Origin: CAZJHX01 sp964545715
GTDB lineage: Bacteria > Myxococcota_A > UBA9042 > GCA-2863065
Assembly: GCA_964545715.1 (NCBI GenBank)
Contig: CAZJHX010000006.1
Coordinates: 1 to 64,000 of the forward strand
DNA: 64,000 nucleotides
Direction of reading: 5' to 3'
The translations under genes were made by a program, and so were the position numbers. The notes beneath the pieces were generated by a model. That model was not told where the DNA came from and made no database searches. It was given only the letters and a program-made list of their open reading frames with translations. This document shows positions 59,870-64,000 of this stretch, in pieces. Position 1 is the stretch's first letter. Every line of letters begins with the position of its first letter.

Positions 59870-60795
59870 CGTATGGTCATGCGGTTCTTGCCGCCGCGCT
59901 CATCACCGGTGTCGGGGCAGTCGGCTGCTCGGCGATGCCGGACGAGCCGGTCGAGCGCGCCTTGTACGACGACCTGCGCCGCATCGTGGAGACCAGCGAG
60001 CGCACGGGGTGGCTGATCGATCGCCTGGAGATCGACGAGGCCGCCCCCGCCGCACTGCAAAGCGTCTGCCGCGTCGCCCAACCCAATCGCCTGAGCCTGC
60101 GCAAGTGGCTCGACGGGCGCATCACATCGGAGGGCGGCCCCGCAAAGGAGGCATACGAGCGCGCCGGGCAAGACCTCAGCGCCGTCGGCGAGCTGCTCAC
60201 GTTGGAGCGGGCGCGGGCCCTACTGGCAGAGGCCGACCGCATCGCAGCAGACGACTGCCCATTCTGGCTCAAGCCCGACGACCAGTTCTCCGGCATCCAG
60301 TCCAATCGCAGGCGCTTCATCGTGCTGGCAGAGAGCATGGGCAGCTTCTCCACCTACCTGAAGGACGGCGAGATCACCATCGGCGGCGGCGGCGGCGCGC
60401 GCATCATGCCGGCCTGGGGGGTGGGCGACAGCGTGACTATCGCGCTCGGCGCCGAGGTCGGCGGACGCGGCCAGTTCTCCGCCAGCGACGACGGCGATCC
60501 CGCCCTGACCGCCGGCATCGCCGGGGCCATCCCCTTGCTGATCCGCTTTCAGGACCTGACGTGGTTCTACGACATTGAGGTGGCCGGGCTGACCCTGTGG
60601 CGGGACAGCAAGCTCACGTGGCCGCCGGGCGTGCGCGTCGGCGTTTCAGTAGGGATCTCAGCCATTCGCATCTCCAATTTTCTGCCTTACGTCGCGGGGT
60701 GGGCCGGGTACGAATTCCATCCTGGTGACGACGAATTTCCAGACGTGCACACCATTCGCATCGGCACGCGCGTCGGCTTCGACTGGGATCCGTAA
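59866..60795 (+). CDS. Hypothetical lipoprotein with probable C-terminal beta-barrel
   Basis: 309 residues. Signal AVLAAALITGVGAVGC. The helical N-terminal half (ALYDDLRRIVETSERTGWLI, about 30-130) has two Cys. The C-terminal half is strand-rich (ITIGGGGGARIMPAWGVGDS, TIALGAEVGGRGQFSA, VRVGVSVGISAIRISNFLPY) and ends RVGFDWDP. Function unknown. Coupled by ATGA to the DUF6263-like gene; parA follows after 79 bases. Confidence 0.65.
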   Translation: MTYGHAVLAAALITGVGAVGCSAMPDEPVERALYDDLRRIVETSERTGWLIDRLEIDEAAPAALQSVCRVAQPNRLSLRKWLDGRITSEGGPAKEAYERAGQDLSAVGELLTLERARALLAEADRIAADDCPFWLKPDDQFSGIQSNRRRFIVLAESMGSFSTYLKDGEITIGGGGGARIMPAWGVGDSVTIALGAEVGGRGQFSASDDGDPALTAGIAGAIPLLIRFQDLTWFYDIEVAGLTLWRDSKLTWPPGVRVGVSVGISAIRISNFLPYVAGWAGYEFHPGDDEFPDVHTIRIGTRVGFDWDP

Positions 60796-60842
60796 CCTGC
60801 TCGGATGGCGCTTGACGTATGGTGCCATATATCGCTACTCTC

Positions 60843-60858
60843 TGTTTCACGTGAAACG
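60843..60858. promoter_or_regulatory. parS centromere site
   Basis: TGTTTCACGTGAAACG matches 15 of 16 bases of the ParB site (consensus TGTTNCACGTGAAACA) and is a near-perfect palindrome. It ends 16 bases before the parA ATG, inside its leader. A weak promoter lies upstream (TTGACG at 60812, TACTCT at 60836, 18-base spacer). Confidence 0.93.
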
Positions 60859-60874
60859 TCACAAGGGGAGAGTG

Positions 60875-61684
60875 ATGTCCCAGATAATCGCGATAACGAA
60901 TCAAAAAGGCGGCGTCGGCAAGACCACGACCGCCGTCAACCTGTCCAGCTCGTTGGCCGAACGCGGCTTTCGTGTACTGGTCGTAGACCTGGATCCACAG
61001 GGCAACGCCACAACCGCCCTGGGGGTCGACAAACATGCGGTGGAGAAGCAGACCTACCATGTTCTGATGGCAGACGAGCCGATCGCCAACGTGGCACAGC
61101 CGGCCGAGATCGACGGGCTGTTTGTCGTGCCCGCCGGCATCGACCTGACCGGCGCCGAGCTGGAGCTGGTCTCCGTCATGGCGCGCGAGCGACGGCTGCA
61201 GGACGCCCTGCGTACGGTGGACGGAGAGTACGACTTCGTGCTCATCGACTGCCCACCCAGCCTGGGCCTGCTGACCATCAACGCGCTCACGGCGGCGGAC
61301 AGCCTGATCGTGCCGCTGCAGTGTGAGTACTACGCGCTGGAGGGCCTGAGCAGCCTGCTGAACACGGTCGACCTGGTGAAGCGCTCGCTGAATCCGCGAC
61401 TGCGCCTGGCCGGCATCCTGCTGACCATGTTCGACAAGCGAAACCGGCTCAGCTTCCAGGTGGAGTCGGACGTGCGCCGACACTTCGGTGAGCTGGTATA
61501 CGCCACGGTCATCCCGCGCAACGTCCGGTTGAGCGAGAGCCCGAGCTTCGGCAAGCCGGTGATGCTGCATGCGTACGGCTGCAGCGGCGCCCAGGCCTAC
61601 CGACGGCTGGCGGACGAGATCGACACGGCCGAGGCGGCCTGGACCGATCCGGAGACGCTGCTGGTTGCTGGGGTGGCGTCATGA
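60875..61684 (+). CDS. parA: Chromosome-partitioning ATPase ParA (Soj type)
   Basis: 269 residues from ATG at 60875 after GGGGAG. The deviant Walker A is TNQKGGVGKTTTAVNLSS; Walker A' is VLVVDLDPQGNATTALG; Walker B is VLIDCPPSLGLLTINAL. There is no N-terminal HTH, so it is chromosomal Soj rather than plasmid type Ia. It moves ParB-parS complexes along the nucleoid. A longer frame upstream crosses parS and was rejected. Overlaps parB by 4 bases. Confidence 0.97.
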   Translation: MSQIIAITNQKGGVGKTTTAVNLSSSLAERGFRVLVVDLDPQGNATTALGVDKHAVEKQTYHVLMADEPIANVAQPAEIDGLFVVPAGIDLTGAELELVSVMARERRLQDALRTVDGEYDFVLIDCPPSLGLLTINALTAADSLIVPLQCEYYALEGLSSLLNTVDLVKRSLNPRLRLAGILLTMFDKRNRLSFQVESDVRRHFGELVYATVIPRNVRLSESPSFGKPVMLHAYGCSGAQAYRRLADEIDTAEAAWTDPETLLVAGVAS

Positions 61685-62577
61685 GCATTACACCCCGGTC
61701 GCCGCTGGGCCGCGCCAGAAAGACGACAAACGGTCTGGGCCGCGGCCTCGGCAGCCTGCTTCCGGGCTCGGCTGCCACCAACGACAAGGACGGCAGCCCG
61801 CTGTTTGTCTCGGTCAAAGTCGTCAAGGCGCGCGCCGACCAGCCGCGCCAGCACTTTGACGATGCCAACATCCGCCAGCTGGCGGTCTCGATTCGCGAGC
61901 AGGGGATCCTGCAGCCACTGGTCGTGTCGCCGCAAAGCAGGGGCCAGTACGCGCTGATCGCCGGAGAGCGCCGCCTGCGGGCCGCGATCTTCGCCGGGCT
62001 CACCGAGGTGCCGATCGTCGTGCGCCACGGCGACGAGCGGCAGGCGTTTGAGCTGGCGCTGATCGAGAACATCCAGCGTCAGGATCTGAACCCGATCGAG
62101 GAGGCCGAGGCCTTTCGCCGGCTGATCGACGAGCACAGCTATACGCAGGAGGCGCTGGCGCGTCGTGTGGGCAAGGACCGCACCACGATCACCAACGCCC
62201 TGCGCCTGCTCAAGCTGCGCGCGCCTCTACGCGCTCAGCTGCTGCGGGGCGCTATGTCAGCCGGACACGCCCGCGCTCTGCTGGGCACCGACGACGACGC
62301 CTTTCAGGACGACCTGGCCGCCCGCATCGAGCGGGAGGCGCTGAGCGTCCGCGTGGTCGAGCGCCTGGTCGCCGCGCACCGCACCAACAAGCCCCGCAAA
62401 AAGACGGACCCGTTCCGCGCGGAGCGCCGTCGCTTGGCGACCGGGTTGGCGGATCACTTCGGCCGCAAGGTCGACATCCGCACCAAAACCCGCGGCAAGG
62501 GCGGCACACTGGTGATCGCCTACGACAACGTCAATGACTTGAAAACGCTGGTGACCCAGCTCGGTGGGACGGTCTAA
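61681..62577 (+). CDS. parB: Chromosome-partitioning CTPase ParB
   Basis: 298 residues. N-terminal GLGRGLGSLLPG is the ParA-contact segment. CTP-binding motifs are GERRLRAA and ENIQRQDLNPIEEAEA. The HTH (TQEALARRVGKDRTTITNAL) reads parS, and the C-terminus (about 245-298) dimerises. With CTP it would load at parS at 60843 and spread. It converges with the EF-hand gene. Confidence 0.97.
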   Translation: MSITPRSPLGRARKTTNGLGRGLGSLLPGSAATNDKDGSPLFVSVKVVKARADQPRQHFDDANIRQLAVSIREQGILQPLVVSPQSRGQYALIAGERRLRAAIFAGLTEVPIVVRHGDERQAFELALIENIQRQDLNPIEEAEAFRRLIDEHSYTQEALARRVGKDRTTITNALRLLKLRAPLRAQLLRGAMSAGHARALLGTDDDAFQDDLAARIEREALSVRVVERLVAAHRTNKPRKKTDPFRAERRRLATGLADHFGRKVDIRTKTRGKGGTLVIAYDNVNDLKTLVTQLGGTV

Positions 62578-62591
62578 GGACCTTTAGGGGT

Positions 62592-63293
62592 CTAATTGCC
62601 CGCCATCTGGGAGGCGGCGGTCGTCCACTCATTTTTGCTGAGCGTCCGCTTCTTGATGTCCGTCTTGCGCTGGTCGGTGTCGACCGCATCCAGCGCGATT
62701 CGGGCGCCCAGCTGGGCGATCAGGTCCGCGTGGTCGGTGTCCTTGGGCAGCTCTTTCTTGGTGCCCTCGAACAGCTCATCGTAGTTCAGTGAGCCGTTCT
62801 TCTTGTCGTTGTCCATCTTGTCGAAGTTAGCGCCCGCGGAGCGCGCCACGCTGGCCGCCGAGTCGCCCTTCTTCGCGCCTGGGGCAATGCTGGTCAGGAT
62901 GTCGGCCTGGAAAGCCTGGAACTCGGGCCAGCCGACCTTGCCGTCCTTGTCCGTATCCAGCGTCTCCATCAGCTTGTCGGCCACGCCGCTGAGCTTCTTG
63001 CCGCGGAACCACTCGTCCTCGGCCAGCTTCAGGTTCTTGTCCAGGTAGTTGCGCAGCTGCGCGTTGGAGAAAGCCCGGCCTGCGGTGCCCTTGGCGTTGT
63101 CCGCGAGCCCCAGGATCCGGTTGAAGATGCGGCCGATCGGACCGACGACATCGGCGCCCTTGCCACTCATCTGTACGTTGGCCTGCTGCTGCTGGTACGA
63201 GCCGCCGGCAACCTGCGTCCGACCCGTCGTCGTCTTGGGCGACGGGTCTACAGTGGGCTGGCGAGCATCCTTCCTCGGCGCATAATCTGGCAT
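62592..63293 (-). CDS. EF-hand calcium-binding protein
   Basis: 233 residues from ATG at 63293. The first 45 are polar and Gln-rich. EF loops: DTDKDGKVGWPEF (about 115-127) is complete with Asp-x-Asp-x-Asp-Gly and a final Glu; DNDKKNGSLNYDEL is a near-complete loop; and DTDQRKTDIKKRTLSKNEW may be a third, degenerate one. No signal peptide. TTGACA-17-TACGGT lies six bases before the ATG. Partner unknown; converges with parB. Confidence 0.78.
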   Translation of the reverse strand: MPDYAPRKDARQPTVDPSPKTTTGRTQVAGGSYQQQQANVQMSGKGADVVGPIGRIFNRILGLADNAKGTAGRAFSNAQLRNYLDKNLKLAEDEWFRGKKLSGVADKLMETLDTDKDGKVGWPEFQAFQADILTSIAPGAKKGDSAASVARSAGANFDKMDNDKKNGSLNYDELFEGTKKELPKDTDHADLIAQLGARIALDAVDTDQRKTDIKKRTLSKNEWTTAASQMAGN

Positions 63294-63299
63294 GCTTGT

Positions 63300-63328
63300 A
63301 CCGTACTGCGTCGCGCCGCACCTGTCAA
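63300..63328 (-). promoter_or_regulatory. Leaderless promoter for the EF-hand gene
   Basis: On the minus strand: TTGACA at 63328-63323, 17 bases, TACGGT at 63305-63300, and the ATG six bases later. The -10 is identical to that of gyrA. Confidence 0.55.
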
Positions 63329-63358
63329 CCCATAAGCCCATATAAACACAGGGGTTTC

Positions 63359-63381
63359 TTGACCCCAGCAGGTGGGGTCAA
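63359..63381. promoter_or_regulatory. 8-base dyad in the divergent EF-hand/lipoprotein interval
   Basis: TTGACCCC (63359-63366) and GGGGTCAA (63374-63381) are perfect inverted repeats with a 7-base gap, between two divergent promoters. It could be a shared operator. Confidence 0.4.
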
Positions 63382-63394
63382 CTGTCATCTGTGC

Positions 63395-63423
63395 TTGACC
63401 ACAACGATTACGGCCACTACCGT
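63395..63423 (+). promoter_or_regulatory. Leaderless promoter for the right-end lipoprotein
   Basis: TTGACC at 63395-63400, 17 bases, TACCGT at 63418-63423 and the ATG seven bases later. It mirrors the EF-hand promoter on the other strand. Confidence 0.45.
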
Positions 63424-63430
63424 CCGGGGC

Positions 63431-64000
63431 ATGTGCATACGGTCTGAGATGCTGCTCGTCACCGTGGCCACCGCCATGGTGCTGACGTCCCCCGGCTGCG
63501 CGACGTCGGGCACGGTCGGCACCGGCAAGGTGGTCAACGCGCCACCGAAGATGGGAAAAGCCGGCCTCACCGCATCCCAGCAGGACATGCTGGAGCGCGG
63601 CCCGGGGCGCCTGACGCTGCCCGCTATCGCCGAGCTCATCCCACAGGACGCATCCATGCGCGTTCAGCTGGAGTTGAACCCGCTGGTCCAGTCGGGTCTG
63701 GCCGAAGCGCTGATCGACGCCCTGCCGTCCGCCGGCAAAGCACGCTACGAAGCGCTCAACACAAAGACTGGCGTGGATCCCGTTCGCGCACTGGACGGAC
63801 TCACCTATTGGACGACGGGCGGCAGCGTTCAGGAAGGCAGCTACACGATGGCCGGCATGTCCCTGGTCTCGTCACGCACGCGCGCCGTCGAGCTCATCGG
63901 GTACTTCGAGGCCCTCGAAGAGGAGATGAAGGACGCGATGGGCGAGGACAAGCAGCCCGACTCCGCGTTTGAGGTCGTGGTCGGAGCGTCCGTGCCGGCC
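63431..64000 (+). CDS. Lipoprotein of unknown function, C-terminus cut off
   Basis: The first 190 residues are present and the frame is open at the window edge. Signal SEMLLVTVATAMVLTSPGC has a lipobox Cys at about residue 23. The following chain (TLPAIAELIPQDASMRVQLE, LVQSGLAEALIDALPSAGKA, TYWTTGGSVQEGSYTMAGMS) alternates strands and helices and is not a family I recognise. No Shine-Dalgarno is present; a leaderless promoter is likely. Confidence 0.7.
   Translation, partial: MCIRSEMLLVTVATAMVLTSPGCATSGTVGTGKVVNAPPKMGKAGLTASQQDMLERGPGRLTLPAIAELIPQDASMRVQLELNPLVQSGLAEALIDALPSAGKARYEALNTKTGVDPVRALDGLTYWTTGGSVQEGSYTMAGMSLVSSRTRAVELIGYFEALEEEMKDAMGEDKQPDSAFEVVVGASVPA

Noticed and set aside
60796..62577. 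Replication origin at parS-parAB
   Set aside because: No dnaA, dnaN or DnaA-box cluster is seen; only proximity can be suggested.

Overview
The window is GC-rich, densely coded chromosomal DNA (about 60 genes, no gap above 300 bases). It most resembles a myxobacterium-like deltaproteobacterium (Myxococcota or Bradymonadales type). The signs are many lipoproteins with Asp/Thr/Gly or Cys-rich linkers, a kelch lipoprotein, a MYXO-CTERM-like C-terminal anchor, a kinase-like receptor, several c-type cytochromes, type IV pilins, and an EF-G of the spirochaete/planctomycete/deltaproteobacterial EFG1 (mitochondrial EF-G1-like) type. This placement is inferred from gene content; no rRNA is present.

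Layout. 1-4.3 kb: a cut-off repeat lipoprotein, an RlmI-like rRNA methyltransferase and gyrA (-), with a Z-DNA-prone tract at the gyrA promoter. 4.3-8.6 kb (+): purM, a 162-bp fold-back element, purN, DUF523, an FAD oxidoreductase and a pilin gene interrupted by one TGA. 8.6-14.5 kb (+): kelch lipoprotein, then nadE, VOC, UPF0158-like, a TolC-family protein and an MlaC-like protein. 14.5-20.3 kb (-): a P-loop ATPase/SLOG fusion coupled to fusA, a zinc-ribbon membrane protein, an intact pilin paralogue and an M18 aminopeptidase. 20.3-22.5 kb: a Cys-rich lipoprotein divergent from a PP2C phosphatase. 22.5-32.9 kb (-): a tightly packed nine-gene run in the order HEAT lipoprotein, murC-like, murD, biotin carboxylase, mini-BCCP, pheS, pheT, glycosyltransferase, methyltransferase. 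32.9-37.1 kb (+): Cys-rich lipoprotein, metallophosphoesterase-like tetrahaem lipoprotein, trmL and two unknowns. 37.1-44.6 kb: DUF3467, glpK, rho, rpmE and prfA (+), then ruvB, ruvA, ruvC and yebC (-). 44.8-53.9 kb (+): an accessory surface cluster (secreted unknowns, beta-propeller lipoprotein, MYXO-CTERM-like protein, pseudokinase, OmpA protein, haem-porin, dihaem cytochrome c). 53.9-64 kb: EEP-family lipoprotein, uvrC, ChaC-like, DUF938, GNAT, two secreted unknowns, parS-parA-parB, an EF-hand protein and a cut-off lipoprotein.

How the genes work together. Core information-processing genes (gyrA, fusA, pheST, rho, prfA, ruvABC, uvrC, parAB) alternate with envelope and secreted genes. The 49.5-53.9 kb set reads as one surface module: a kinase-fold receptor without catalytic residues, a peptidoglycan-binding OmpA protein, an outer-membrane barrel with one haem, and a periplasmic dihaem cytochrome. 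parS lies inside the parA leader, so ParB loading and parAB expression are physically linked.

No tRNA, rRNA, CRISPR array, transposase or prophage was found. The most unusual items are the ATPase-SLOG fusion translationally coupled to EF-G, the pilin TGA at a Trp position, the fold-back element carrying the purN ribosome-binding site, the Z-DNA-prone palindrome beside the gyrA promoter, and a divergent MurC with a folylpolyglutamate-synthase-like P-loop.
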